Shown here one piece after another: positions 28,335 through 37,325 of a stretch of 64,000 bases of DNA (its first letter is position 1; every line of letters starts with the position of its first letter). This DNA is from JAGQRJ01 sp041402045 (GTDB lineage: Bacteria > Planctomycetota > J058): assembly GCA_041402045.1 (NCBI GenBank), contig JAWKSZ010000019.1, positions 1-64,000 on the forward strand, given 5' to 3'. The notes beneath the pieces are model-generated. The model did not search any database. It saw only the letters and a program-made list of their open reading frames with translations, and was not told the DNA's origin. Made by a program: the position numbers and the translations under genes.

Positions 28335-30136
28335 GCCCGGGACCCCGGCTGGCGATCACCGGGCTCGGCGTGCTCACCGCCTGCGGGCGGGGGCTCGAGG
28401 CGCTGCGCGGGGCGCCGGCGCTGGGGACGCTCCCTGCGGAGGTCGCGCAGGGCCTGCCGCGCACGTACGGGGGACGCTTCCCCGCGGCGCTCGTGGACCC
28501 CGCGGACCCCGAGCGCGCCTGGGTCGCGGGGGGCCTCGCGCTGGACGACGCCCTGGCCGACGCCGACCCGCCGCCGGGCTGCCTGCTGATCCTGGGCACC
28601 GGGCTGGGCCCCATGGAGCTCCAGCTCGCGCGCTTCGCCGAGCCGCCAGCTCCTGGCCAGCTCGCGGGGGCGCTGCCCGCGGACTTGACCGCGCGCCTGG
28701 CCGCGAGCCGGGGGCTGGACGAGGGCCCGACCTTCTGCGTGACCTGCGTCTCGGGGAGCTACGCCCTGGAGGCCGCGCAGGACGCGCTCCTCGCGGGGCG
28801 GGCGCCGGCGGTCGCGGTGCTCGGGCTCGAGACCCTCAACCGTCAGATCCAGGCCGGGTTCTGCGCGCTGGACGCGCTGAGCGCGAGCTGGACCCCCGGC
28901 GCGCCGCCCCCCGCCGACGGGATCGTGCTCGGCGAGGCCGCCTGCTGCGTCGTGCTCGAGCCCCTGGACCGCGCCCGCGCCCGCGGCGCGCGGATCCACG
29001 GCGTGCTCCTGGGGAGCGGGGTGTGGGTCGACGCGACGCACCTGATCGCGCCGGATCCCGGCGGCGCGGGGTTGGCCCAGGCGCTCGAGCTGGCGCTGGA
29101 CCGGGCCGCCGTCGGGCTCGCCGACCTCGACGCCCTGACCCTGACCGCGGACACCTCGCCGCTCTACGCCGCGACCTACGCCGCCGCCCTCGAGCGGCTG
29201 GGCGGGGTCGCGGCGCCCCGAGAGTCGTGGGAGGCGGCGGGGGGTCACGCCCTCGCGGCCTCGGCCAGCCTGGGTCTGGCCTGGGCCTGCACGCGCCCTG
29301 GCGTCACCGCGAACCTCACCGTCGGCTTCGGCGGGCAGAACGCGGTGAGCGTGGTGGCGCGCGCGGCGGACCCCGCGCCGGCGCCGATCCCGCGGCCGGC
29401 GCCGGGCTGGGTCGCCTGCGCCTGGGCCACCGGCGGCGCGCCGGACCTCGAGGACCGCTTCGCGCCGCGCTGGAACCCCCGGCGCCCGCTGCCGGCGGAG
29501 CTGCGCCCGGCCCTCGAGGCGAGCTGGGACGCCCTCGCCGCCGCCGGCTGGGGCGACACCCCGGGGACCGCGGTGGAGGGCGGGCTGGTCCTGGCGGTCG
29601 ACCGGGTGGGGCTCGCCGCCGCCGAGCGCTTCGCGGCGCAGGTCGACGCCGGGCGCGCGCTGCGCCCAGGGGAGTTCCTCGCCTCGCTGCCCTCGACCCC
29701 CGCGGGGACCCTGGGGCTGGTCCTCGGGCTGCACGCCTACCAAGCCACCCTCTGCCACCCCGAGCGCGCGCCCCTCGACGCGCTCGAGCACGCGGTCGCG
29801 CTCCTGCGACGCGGCGCCCTGGGGCGGGTGCTGCTCGTGGCGCTCAGCGTGCGCGAGCCCGAGGCCGAGCGGCGGCTGGACGCGGCGCCGGCGGCGACCC
29901 TCGCCGTGGCCCTGGCCCTCGAGGCCGACGCGGGAGACGTGCGGGTGGCGGAGGTGCGCGCCGCCGACGAGGGCGAACAAAGCGCGGCCGGGGCCCTTCT
30001 CGTCGACCTGAGTCCAAGTTACCGTGGCCTCCCCGCGGCCGGGCTCCTCGCCCTCGCACGGGCGCCTGCGCCCGGTGGGGTGCGCTGGGGCGCGCGCTGC
30101 GTCGAGCTGACCCGACCCGGGGAGGAGGAGCGGTGA
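28331..30136 (+). CDS. Ketosynthase-like didomain protein
   Basis: The 601-residue product begins with a KS domain (1-350) starting LAITGLGVLTACGRG. The nucleophile position has Cys139 (FCVTCVSGSYAL). However, the first His motif reads LTADTSPLYA with no His, and the second reads AAGGHALAASA with the His but without the usual Lys, so condensation is doubtful. Residues about 365-520 resemble a second KS N-terminal-type domain (WVACAWATGG at the start, and LDALEHAVALLRRGALGRVLL), like the Ketoacyl-synt_2 family, with TLCHPERAP at the elbow. The GTG overlaps the upstream TGA by the GTGA arrangement. Possibly an acyl transfer or decarboxylating initiation factor; function not established. Confidence 0.7.
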   Translation: MSPGPRLAITGLGVLTACGRGLEALRGAPALGTLPAEVAQGLPRTYGGRFPAALVDPADPERAWVAGGLALDDALADADPPPGCLLILGTGLGPMELQLARFAEPPAPGQLAGALPADLTARLAASRGLDEGPTFCVTCVSGSYALEAAQDALLAGRAPAVAVLGLETLNRQIQAGFCALDALSASWTPGAPPPADGIVLGEAACCVVLEPLDRARARGARIHGVLLGSGVWVDATHLIAPDPGGAGLAQALELALDRAAVGLADLDALTLTADTSPLYAATYAAALERLGGVAAPRESWEAAGGHALAASASLGLAWACTRPGVTANLTVGFGGQNAVSVVARAADPAPAPIPRPAPGWVACAWATGGAPDLEDRFAPRWNPRRPLPAELRPALEASWDALAAAGWGDTPGTAVEGGLVLAVDRVGLAAAERFAAQVDAGRALRPGEFLASLPSTPAGTLGLVLGLHAYQATLCHPERAPLDALEHAVALLRRGALGRVLLVALSVREPEAERRLDAAPAATLAVALALEADAGDVRVAEVRAADEGEQSAAGALLVDLSPSYRGLPAAGLLALARAPAPGGVRWGARCVELTRPGEEER

Positions 30137-30402
30137 GCGCGAGCGAGGCCCAGAAGCTGCAGGTCAAGCGCATGCTGGTCGACCAGCTGCACCTGCGCAT
30201 GGAGGCCGAGGAGATCGGCGACGACACGCCCTTGTTCGGCGACGAGGGCCTCGGCCTGGACTCCGTCGACGCGATCGAGCTCGTGGCCGGGATCGAGGAG
30301 ACCTTCGGCCTCACGTTCGAGAACGAGGAGCAAGCCCGCAAGGTGCTCGTCGACGTGAACACCCTGGCGGAGCGCATCGCGGCCGAGGGCAAGTTCGCCT
30401 GA
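30133..30402 (+). CDS. Acyl carrier protein
   Basis: An 89-residue ACP. The phosphopantetheine site is Ser44 in GLGLDSVDAIELV, with the acidic helix II following. Length fits the family. It starts at GTG 30133, overlapping the stop of the didomain gene (GTGA), with a GGAGGAGGAG SD. It carries the growing acyl chain for the adjacent ketosynthases and dehydratase. The phosphopantetheinyl transferase is not in this window. Confidence 0.93.
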   Translation: MSASEAQKLQVKRMLVDQLHLRMEAEEIGDDTPLFGDEGLGLDSVDAIELVAGIEETFGLTFENEEQARKVLVDVNTLAERIAAEGKFA

Positions 30403-30403
30403 C

Positions 30404-31546
30404 GTGTCCTCCGCGCCGCGGCCCTGGAGCGACTACGACCACGCCCCCTTCGCGGCGCTCCCGGAGGAGAGCTGGAGCGAGGCGCTCTACCTCGACCACG
30501 AGCTGATCGAGGAGCAGGTCACCCGCCACGCCCTGGAGCTCGTGCGAGCCCTCGGGGCGCCGGTGCCGGGACACCTCGAGCTGTTGACCGACGACCTGGC
30601 CCTCGGCGCGGGGGTGCTCGACGAACGCGCCGCGGCCTACCACTGGCTCTGGCGACGCCTCGCCAGCGCGGGGCGAATCGTGGGCGACGTGGCCGAGGAG
30701 GTCACCGACGTCGAGCCCCTCGAGCGCGACCCCGCCGAGCTCGACCGCGCCTGCGCCGCGCGGGCCGAGCGCCTGGGGCCGACCCTGGCCTTGCTCGAGC
30801 ACGCGGTCGCGCACTACCCGGCCTGGCTGCGGGGCGAGCTCGAGGGCCGCCAGATCCTGTTCGGGCGCGAGGCCACCGCGCTGTGGGAGGCGTTCTTCTC
30901 CAACCAAAACCCGGTGACCCGCGCGGTCAACGCCCTCGGCGCCGGGGTGTGCGCGCGGGAGATCCCCGGCGAGCTCGAGGTGCTCGAGGTCGGCGGCGGC
31001 TGCGGCGGCGGGGCCGAGCTCCTGCTGCGAGCCCTGGGGGAGCGGGTCACCCGCTACCGCTTCAGCGACGTGGCCCCGGTGCTCCTCGCCCGCGGGCGGC
31101 GGCACCTGGCGGCGGCGTGCCCCGAGCGCCCGGTCGACGTCCTGCGCCTGGACCTCGATCAGCCCCTGGCTCCCCAGGGCGTCGCGCCCGCGAGCGTGGA
31201 CCTGATCTACGCGGTCAACACCCTGCACGCGGTGGCCGACCTGCCTCAGAGCCTGAGCGCGCTGCACGCGGCGCTGCGCCCGGGCGGGCACCTGGTCCTC
31301 GTCGAGTCGCTGCTCACCCGCGGCCCGGCGTCGGTGGGGCTGGAGCTCGTGTTCCAGCTCGCCCCCGGCTTCGGCGAGGTGCGCGACGCGCTGCGCCCCC
31401 ACGGGGGCTTCCTCCCCTGGGCGGTGTGGGAGCGCGCGCTCCGCGCCGCGGGCTTCGCCGCGCCGCGCTGCGTGCCCGACCCCGAGGCCGCGAGCGCGGC
31501 CTACCCCCGTTGGGCCTTGGGGGTGCTCCTGGCCCGGAAGGACTGA
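30404..31546 (+). CDS. SAM-dependent methyltransferase of the acyl cluster
   Basis: A 380-residue protein. The N-terminal 170 residues are helical and cluster-specific; the class I methyltransferase fold starts near 190 with VLEVGGGCGGG as the SAM-binding motif I. The acidic RFSDVAPVLLARGRRHLA and LIYAVNTLHAVADL follow, as in type 12 methyltransferases found in polyketide and fatty acid clusters. It may C- or O-methylate an ACP-bound intermediate. The GTG start lies one base after the ACP stop (TGACGTG junction). Confidence 0.8.
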   Translation: MSSAPRPWSDYDHAPFAALPEESWSEALYLDHELIEEQVTRHALELVRALGAPVPGHLELLTDDLALGAGVLDERAAAYHWLWRRLASAGRIVGDVAEEVTDVEPLERDPAELDRACAARAERLGPTLALLEHAVAHYPAWLRGELEGRQILFGREATALWEAFFSNQNPVTRAVNALGAGVCAREIPGELEVLEVGGGCGGGAELLLRALGERVTRYRFSDVAPVLLARGRRHLAAACPERPVDVLRLDLDQPLAPQGVAPASVDLIYAVNTLHAVADLPQSLSALHAALRPGGHLVLVESLLTRGPASVGLELVFQLAPGFGEVRDALRPHGGFLPWAVWERALRAAGFAAPRCVPDPEAASAAYPRWALGVLLARKD

Positions 31547-31547
31547 C

Positions 31548-31973
31548 GTGAGCGAGCTCGACCGGCTGATCGACTTCCTCCCCCAGACGCCCCCCGCGCG
31601 CTACCTGACGCGGATCCTCTCCCGCGAGCCCGAGCGCAAGGCGGTGGGAGAGGTGGAGTTCCCGCCGACCCATCGGGTGTTCGAGGGGCACCTCCCGGGG
31701 CGACCGCTGGTGCCGGGGGTGATCGTGATCGAGGCCCTGGCCCAGCTCTGCGGGATCGCGCTCATGCCCGCCGGCACAGGAGCGCGGATCGAGGGCTACC
31801 TGGCGGGGGTCACCGGGCTGCGCTTCCGGCGGCTGATCGAGCCCGACGAGCGGGTGCGGCTCGAGGCCGAGCTCGAGCAGCGCCTGGGCAGCGCGGGCCG
31901 CTTCAAGGTCCACGCCGCGGTCGGCGACGAGACGGTGTGCGCGGGGGTCCTGACCCTGGGGGGCATGCGCTGA
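31548..31973 (+). CDS. FabZ-like 3-hydroxyacyl-ACP dehydratase
   Basis: A 141-residue hotdog-fold protein with the FabZ signature FEGHLPGRPLVPGV and IEALAQ. His48 and Glu62 are the expected catalytic pair. It should dehydrate 3-hydroxyacyl-ACP to the trans-2-enoyl form. As last gene of the cluster it starts one base after the methyltransferase stop (third TGACGTG junction). A dehydratase without a dedicated enoyl reductase in the cluster points to retained double bonds, although host FabI could act. Confidence 0.88.
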   Translation: MSELDRLIDFLPQTPPARYLTRILSREPERKAVGEVEFPPTHRVFEGHLPGRPLVPGVIVIEALAQLCGIALMPAGTGARIEGYLAGVTGLRFRRLIEPDERVRLEAELEQRLGSAGRFKVHAAVGDETVCAGVLTLGGMR

Positions 31974-31981
31974 ACCAGAGT

Positions 31982-32057
31982 TCACGATCCTGAGCGGGCG
32001 AGAGTGGCTCCCCTGTCGTCAGCGATCTGGCGCTCGCTCGCCCGCTCAGGATCGTGA
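31982..32057. terminator. Perfect 20-bp inverted repeat between convergent genes
   Basis: TCACGATCCTGAGCGGGCGA (31982-32001) is exactly repeated in inverse at 32038-32057, with a 36-base spacer. It sits between the end of the ketosynthase operon (31973) and the end of the convergent exported-protein gene (32068). A bidirectional terminator or transcript-stabilising hairpin is the simplest reading. There is no U-run on either side, so factor-independent termination is not certain. A small insertion sequence remnant is an alternative. Confidence 0.6.
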
Positions 32058-32067
32058 GTGACCGCGC

Positions 32068-32937
32068 TCAGTCGGACTGGGCGACGCGGGTCAGGACCTG
32101 CAGGCTCTTGTTCTTGATCACCTGGCCCTGCTCGCCGGCCGGCGCAGCGACCCGGACCTCGAGGGTCGAGTCCAGGGCGCTCTCGATCACGAGCCCGCGG
32201 GGGTCGAGCAGGAGGTGCCCGTTGCCCTCGTGCTTGCCGAGGGTGACCTCGATCAGCTCCTCGGGGCTGGTCTCGTCGTCGAAGGTCGCGGTGACCTTGG
32301 CCTCGATCCGGCGCTGGGTGCCGAAGTCGCCCTGCTCCTCTCCCTTGAGGGTGTAGGCGAAGCGGAAGATCAGGCGGCCCAGGGGCGGCATGGACTGACG
32401 GTCGGTGGTCGTCCAGGACTCCCCCGGCTTCTGGGGGTCGTGGGGCAGCTCGACGAAGGTGTTCTGGAACCCGCGGCGCAGCTTGCTGGAGACGCCGCGG
32501 ACCCGGGTCACCTGACCCCGGGTGCTGACCTCGAGGGTCACGGGCTTGCCGAGCTTCTCGACCAGCGGCTCGAGCTTGGGGGGCACGGGGCCCTCCTGCC
32601 GGCTGCGGTACTCGACCTGGTGGCCCTCCTCCTCGAGGAACACCACGAAGTCGGTGGTCGTGATCTTGATCCGCCCGCCGTTGGCCGCGCGCTTGAACTC
32701 CCACTCCTGGGTCTCTTCGATCCGGGAGAACACCTCGCCCGCCTTGGCCTGGACGGCGCCCTCGGCGTCGGGGCTGCCCTGAATGCTCTGGGCCACCCGC
32801 TGCTCGCTGACCACGCGGTAGGTGGCGACGGTGCCCGAGAGCTCGCGGAAGTCGTAGCGCAGGCGCAGCGACTCGTCGGCGTGGGCCGAGTGGCCGACGA
32901 GCAAGGACACCAGGAGCCAAGGGGCGGCGCGTCGCAT
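32068..32937 (-). CDS. Exported DUF6263-like protein
   Basis: A 289-residue protein with a signal peptide (APWLLVSLLVGHSAHA). The mature part begins LRLRYDFRELSGTVATYRV and contains FKRAANGGRIKITTT, a RGQVTRVRGV segment, PQKPGESWTTTDR and FAYTLKGEEQGDFG. This order resembles DUF6263 proteins, exported beta-rich proteins common in Planctomycetota; I assign it by memory of the pattern, not by search. Function unknown. Start ATG 32937 has no SD but a TATCGT box six bases upstream. Convergent with the ketosynthase operon. Confidence 0.6.
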   Translation of the reverse strand: MRRAAPWLLVSLLVGHSAHADESLRLRYDFRELSGTVATYRVVSEQRVAQSIQGSPDAEGAVQAKAGEVFSRIEETQEWEFKRAANGGRIKITTTDFVVFLEEEGHQVEYRSRQEGPVPPKLEPLVEKLGKPVTLEVSTRGQVTRVRGVSSKLRRGFQNTFVELPHDPQKPGESWTTTDRQSMPPLGRLIFRFAYTLKGEEQGDFGTQRRIEAKVTATFDDETSPEELIEVTLGKHEGNGHLLLDPRGLVIESALDSTLEVRVAAPAGEQGQVIKNKSLQVLTRVAQSD

Positions 32938-32949
32938 GGGGTCACGATA
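32935..32949 (-). promoter_or_regulatory. TANNNT -10 box for a probable leaderless transcript
   Basis: On the minus strand TATCGT (32949-32944) is followed by six bases and the ATG at 32937-32935. No SD lies between. Confidence 0.5.
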
Positions 32950-33000
32950 CGCGAACTCCTCCTTGGTTGCGTGCGCGGAATCCTCGGAGGAGACTCGGGC

Positions 33001-33940
33001 ATGACGTCGGGCCACGAGGGAGACGAGCCGGGGCCGGAGCGCGGGAGCGCGCCGAGCGAGGACGCGCTCCCGGCCGAGCCTCCGCCGCTCCTCGGCTGGC
33101 GCGAGGCGGGGGCGCGGGTGGCGGGCGCGCTCCGCGCGCAGCCGCGCTGGGCGCTGGCCTGGGCCCTGCCGGCGCTCCTGCTCTGGACCCAGCAGGCCAC
33201 GCGGCTGCTCGGCGGGTCCCGAGGCGGCGAGAGCGCGTGGGCGCTCCTGCTGCTCCTCGGCGGCGGCGCGGCCGCCGCGTCCCTCGCCGCGCGGGACCCC
33301 GAGGCGTCGCCGGCGCGGGTGCTGCGGCGCACGTGGTGGGCCGCGCTCCTGGCCAGCGCCGGGTGGCTGATGCTGGTGAACGTCCCGCCGCTGGAGGCCG
33401 CCCTCGCGCGGCCGCGGCCCGGGCGCTGGCTCGTCGTCCCGACCCTGGCCCTCGGCGCGGCGTGGGCCGTGCTCGGGCGGGACCTGCGCGCGGCGTGGCG
33501 GGCGCGGGGACCCCGGGTCCGCGCCGCGCTGTGGGTCGGCGCCGGAGCCTGGGGCGCGGTGTGCGCCGGGGAGACCGCGGCGCGGCTGGGGCACCCCGAG
33601 GCCGTGATCGGCGCGGGGGCGCTGGGGTCGCGGAGCTCGAGCGCTGCTACACGGTGCCGGGGGTGGTGTGGTCGAACCTGCCTCACGAGCCCGGGGACGC
33701 CCGGCCGAGCATGAACTGCCTGGGCGCGTGGGCCCCGGAGCGGGCCCGGGTCACCCTGCCTCCCCCGCTCGCGGCAAACGCCGGCCCGCGGGAGCGGTCC
33801 TCGGACGCTTCGTGGTCGGCCCGGACGGGGTGGCGCGCCTGCCGACCGAGCTCGCGGGGGAGGCGGCGGAGGTCGCCGAGGACTACCGGGTGCTGCAGTA
33901 CGACCAGCTGTTCGGCGCCGGGTTCGCGAACGAGCGCTGA
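33001..33940 (+). CDS. Multi-pass membrane protein of unknown function (two frameshifts)
   Basis: ATG 33001 has a good SD (GGAGGAG). After a charged N-terminus come about five hydrophobic segments (ALAWALPALLLW, AWALLLLLGGGAAAASL, WAALLASAGWLMLVNV, LVVPTLALGAAW, WVGAGAWGAVCAG). Near 33625 the coding frame shifts, continuing as VAELERCYTVPGVVWSNLPHE. Near 33765-33790 it shifts again and ends as FVVGPDGVARLPTELAGEA, then YDQLFGAGFANER with TGA at 33938-33940. Corrected length is about 313 residues. The soluble C-terminal part contains a proline- and cysteine-containing segment that I cannot assign. The gene ends 53 bases before tRNA-Glu. Confidence 0.55.
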
Positions 33941-33953
33941 ACCCGTCTCGGGT

Positions 33954-33981
33954 TTTACCTGACGGCGGGTTCGGGTATCCT
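33954..33981 (+). promoter_or_regulatory. Candidate sigma-70 promoter of tRNA-Glu
   Basis: TTTACC (33954-33959), 16 bp, TATCCT (33976-33981), about 12 bases before the mature 5' end of the tRNA at 33994. This is a reasonable stable-RNA promoter. Confidence 0.5.
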
Positions 33982-33993
33982 CTGAGCCAAGCT

Positions 33994-34065
33994 GGCCCCG
34001 TCGTCTAGTGGTTAGGACACAGCCCTTTCAAGGCTGCGACGCGGGTTCGAGTCCCGTCGGGGTCA
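33994..34065 (+). tRNA. tRNA-Glu (anticodon UUC)
   Basis: A 72-base cloverleaf can be folded by eye. The acceptor stem GGCCCCG (33994-34000) pairs with CGGGGTC (34058-34064), including one G-U. The anticodon arm CAGCC-CTTTCAA-GGCTG has TTC at 34027-34029, and the T arm is GCGGG-TTCGAGT-CCCGT. A is the discriminator at 34065 and CCA is not encoded. The identity Glu follows from the UUC anticodon and agrees with the CGTCGTCTAGTGG D-arm region typical of bacterial tRNA-Glu. Confidence 0.95.
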
Positions 34066-34089
34066 TGGTCAGTTCAGGAGCTCGAGGTC

Positions 34090-34626
<537 letters not shown>

Positions 34627-34771
34627 TTTCAGGGGGTCTGTCCCGCTTCAGGGGGGTCTGTCCCAGACCCCCTCGCCCTCGGGCTTCGCCGGCTTCGCCC
34701 CGGGCTCACCCTCAAGCTCGCCGGCTTCGCCGGCCCCTGCGCGACGGACGCCGCTCGCCGAGCGCCGGGGA
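34627..34771. repeat. Dispersed copy of the TTTCAGGGGGTCTGTCCC repeat
   Basis: The repeat begins at the first base after the FHA stop codon. It has a truncated first module (34627-34645), then a full hairpin GGGGGTCT-GTCCC-AGACCCCC (near 34651-34673), CTCGCCCTCGGG, and a variant tail with repeated GGCTTCGCC/GCCGGCTTCGCCGG palindromes. It is related to the array at 13802. It lies between the convergent FHA and Kelch-type genes, where the hairpin could act as terminator. Confidence 0.75.
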
Positions 34772-37261
34772 TTAGCGCGGGACGTAGACCTCGGCGCCCG
34801 AGAGCGCCGTCCCCAGCTCGTCGAAGCCGCCCACGATCAGGATCCGCCGATCCGCGAGGGGCGTGAGGGTGTGCTCCACCCGCGCCAGGTGGGTGCGGCG
34901 ATCGGGGGTGCGGGCCAGGAAGCCGGTCTGGACGGTCAGGGCCTGGAGGAAGCTGTAGAGCTCGGCCTCGTCGACCTGGCCCCCCCGCGCGTTCTTGCCG
35001 CCCACGATCAGGCTGCGGCGGTCGAACATGGCGCGCATGCGGTGGTCGGCCCGGGGGACGAACAGCGCCTTGGTCTCGGCCGGGGAGGGTGAAGGGGAAC
35101 ACCCGGGTGTCCACGAAGCGCAGGTCGTCGCGGAGGGCCCCGCCGTTGGCGCGCCCGCCGCTGATCAGGACCACCCGAGCCGCGGGCGTCGGAGAGGCCG
35201 CGCCCTCGCGACCCGAGGCCCCGCTGCTGGCGGTGCCCACGAACAGGTCGAAGGCCGAGACCACGTCGGCGCTGGCGAGCGGGCCCTGGGCGTTGGTGCC
35301 CCCGCCGAGCACCACGTGGAAGCCCGTGGCGACCGCGTCGCGGCGCGCCGCGCGGCGCGCCTCGGCGAGCCCGCCGCGGTGAAGCTGCGGCTCACGGGGT
35401 CCCAGAGCTCGAGGCTCGAGAGCGCGTTCCCGGCGGCGTCGACCCCGCCCGCGACGAGCACCCGCCTGCCGCCGACGCCGGTCGCCGTGGCGTCGGCGCG
35501 GGGGGTGAGGAGCGTGCCCGCGGGCTCCCAGGCGCCGCTGAACGCGTTGTAGAGCTCGGCGCTCGCGACCACGCCCTGGGCGTTGCGCCCGCCGACGACG
35601 AGCACCCCGGTCGCGATCGAGGCCGCGGCGTGGTCCTGGCGCGCGGTCGCCAGGGACCCGGTGTCGTTCCAGGTGTCGGTGCGAGGGTCGAACAGCTCGC
35701 AGCCCGCGATCCCGCTGTCGATCCCGGCGGTCCCGCCGGCGACCAGGGCGAAGCCCTGGTTGAGCAGGGTGGTCGTGTGCCGGGCGCGCGGGCGCGACGG
35801 GGCGCGCACCAGGTCGAAGCCCTCGGTGGCGGCGAAGCCCAGGGGCCAGTAGCGCTCGGGGACCTGGGCCCCGCCGACGACGATCACGTGCCCGGCGCCC
35901 GAGCGCACGGCGCGCGCCGCGGGGCGCGCGAGCCCCGGGACGCGGATCAGGCTCCAGGCGGTGTCCTCGAGCGCCAGGCGCTCGGCGGTCTGGGGTGTGT
36001 CCTGCTGCCCCGACCCGCCCAGGGCGATCAGGCTCCCCCGGGTGTAGGCCGCGCCCACCCCGCGGCGCCCGCGCTGGAGGTTCGGGAGGTTCTGGAGCTG
36101 GTTCGTGTCGGGGTCGAACAGGTCGACCACCGAGGAGGCGCCGGCGTCGCTCCCGGCCTGGGTCGTGCCGCCCAGGAGCGCGACTCGCCCGTCGGGCAGG
36201 GCCACCGCCGCGTGCTCGCCCCGCGGGTTGCCGAGGGTGGGCCCCGGGCTCACGCTCTGCCCGTCGGCGGCGACGAGGGCCGTGCTCCCCAGGGGCTGGC
36301 CGCCGGCGTCGAACCCGCCCGCGACCCACACCCGTCCGTCGGGGAGGCGGGTGGCGGTCGCGGCGGTGCGCGCCAGCAGCGGATCGGAGACCGCGGCGAC
36401 GAAGCGCCCGCCGTTCGCGTCGGGGACGAAGCGCTCGGCCTGGGGGCTGGGCCCGCCGCTCGTCGCGCCGCCGACCACCAGGGCCTGACCGTTCTGCAGG
36501 GGCGCGATCGCCGGTCGGGTGCGCGCCTGGAGCAGGCCGGCGGGCACGCCGCGGGTGGCGCCGTTGCCTGCGGCGTCGAGGCGGAACACCTCCGCCGCGG
36601 CGAGGGCCGTGCCCTGCGCGTCGCGCCCGCCCACGACGAGCACGCCCCCGTCGCTGAGCCGGGCGCTGCTGGCGTCGCGGCGCGCGATCCGCAGCCCGTC
36701 GCTGGCGGTGAAGGTGTTGGTGCGGGGGTCGTAGCGGTAGCCCGCGAGGCTCAGGCTTCCGCCTTGCAGGCCGCCGGCGGTCCACACGCTCCCGTCGGGG
36801 AGCGGGGCGATCACGGCGCCCTCGAGGCTCGGTGCGCCCGTGAGCGGGTCCAGGCGGTCGGTGAGGTCGACGATCAGGGGCGCGGTGTCGCCGGGCAAGC
36901 CCAGGTCGCGTTGGAGCCCGAACACGCGCACGACGACGTCCCGGTGCAGGCCTGGGCCGAGGTCCTGGATCGGGTCCCACACGAAGAAGTTCTCGAAGCC
37001 CTCGGGCGCCCCCATGGCGCTGCTGAGGGCCGGCGAGCCCTGGGTCACGGTCAGGGTCCGAGGGGTCTGCCCGTCCTCGAAGACCTGGGCCCCGGCGTTC
37101 ACGTTGGGGTCCCGGGCGGTGACGTTGTAGAAGATCGCGGTCTCGCCCTGGATCACGGGCGGCGTCGGCGTGAACGGCACCGTGAAGGGGAGGTTGGTGT
37201 CGTCGTCCTTGCAGCCGGTGAGGGCCAGGACGACGAGGATCGAACACAGGACGCGCTTCAT
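34772..37261 (-). CDS. Kelch/beta-propeller lipoprotein (compensated double frameshift)
   Basis: Exported lipoprotein of about 830 residues. The signal ends in LALTGC with Cys17 as lipidation site. After an N-terminal domain (about 25-130) at least ten Kelch-like blades follow, each with a VLVVGGRDAQG-, VWVAGGFDAGG- or FALVAGGTAG-type strand and a later A-E-V-F-R-L or C-E-L-F-D-P strand, so two propellers are likely. Near 35370 one base is missing and near 35082 one is extra. Between these points the frame is shifted (VVLGGGTNAQGPLASADVV), and it then returns to the starting frame to end VGGFDELGTALSGAEVYVPR. Function: extracellular or periplasmic binding; ligand unknown. Confidence 0.75.
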
Positions 37262-37325
37262 GGGTCGCGGGATCCTACGCGAGAGGTCCCAGGCAGGGAA
37301 GGCAGGCAGGCGAGGCGCCGCGCGC

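Noticed and set aside
25994..31973. Ladderane lipid cluster
   Set aside because: No radical SAM, phytoene-desaturase-like or additional FabF/FabZ genes accompany it; only the general FAS-like theme is shared.
34629..37247. A second 872-codon protein in another minus frame over the Kelch gene
   Set aside because: Only its stretch from about 35085 to 35370 looks coding, and this is the shifted middle of the Kelch lipoprotein.
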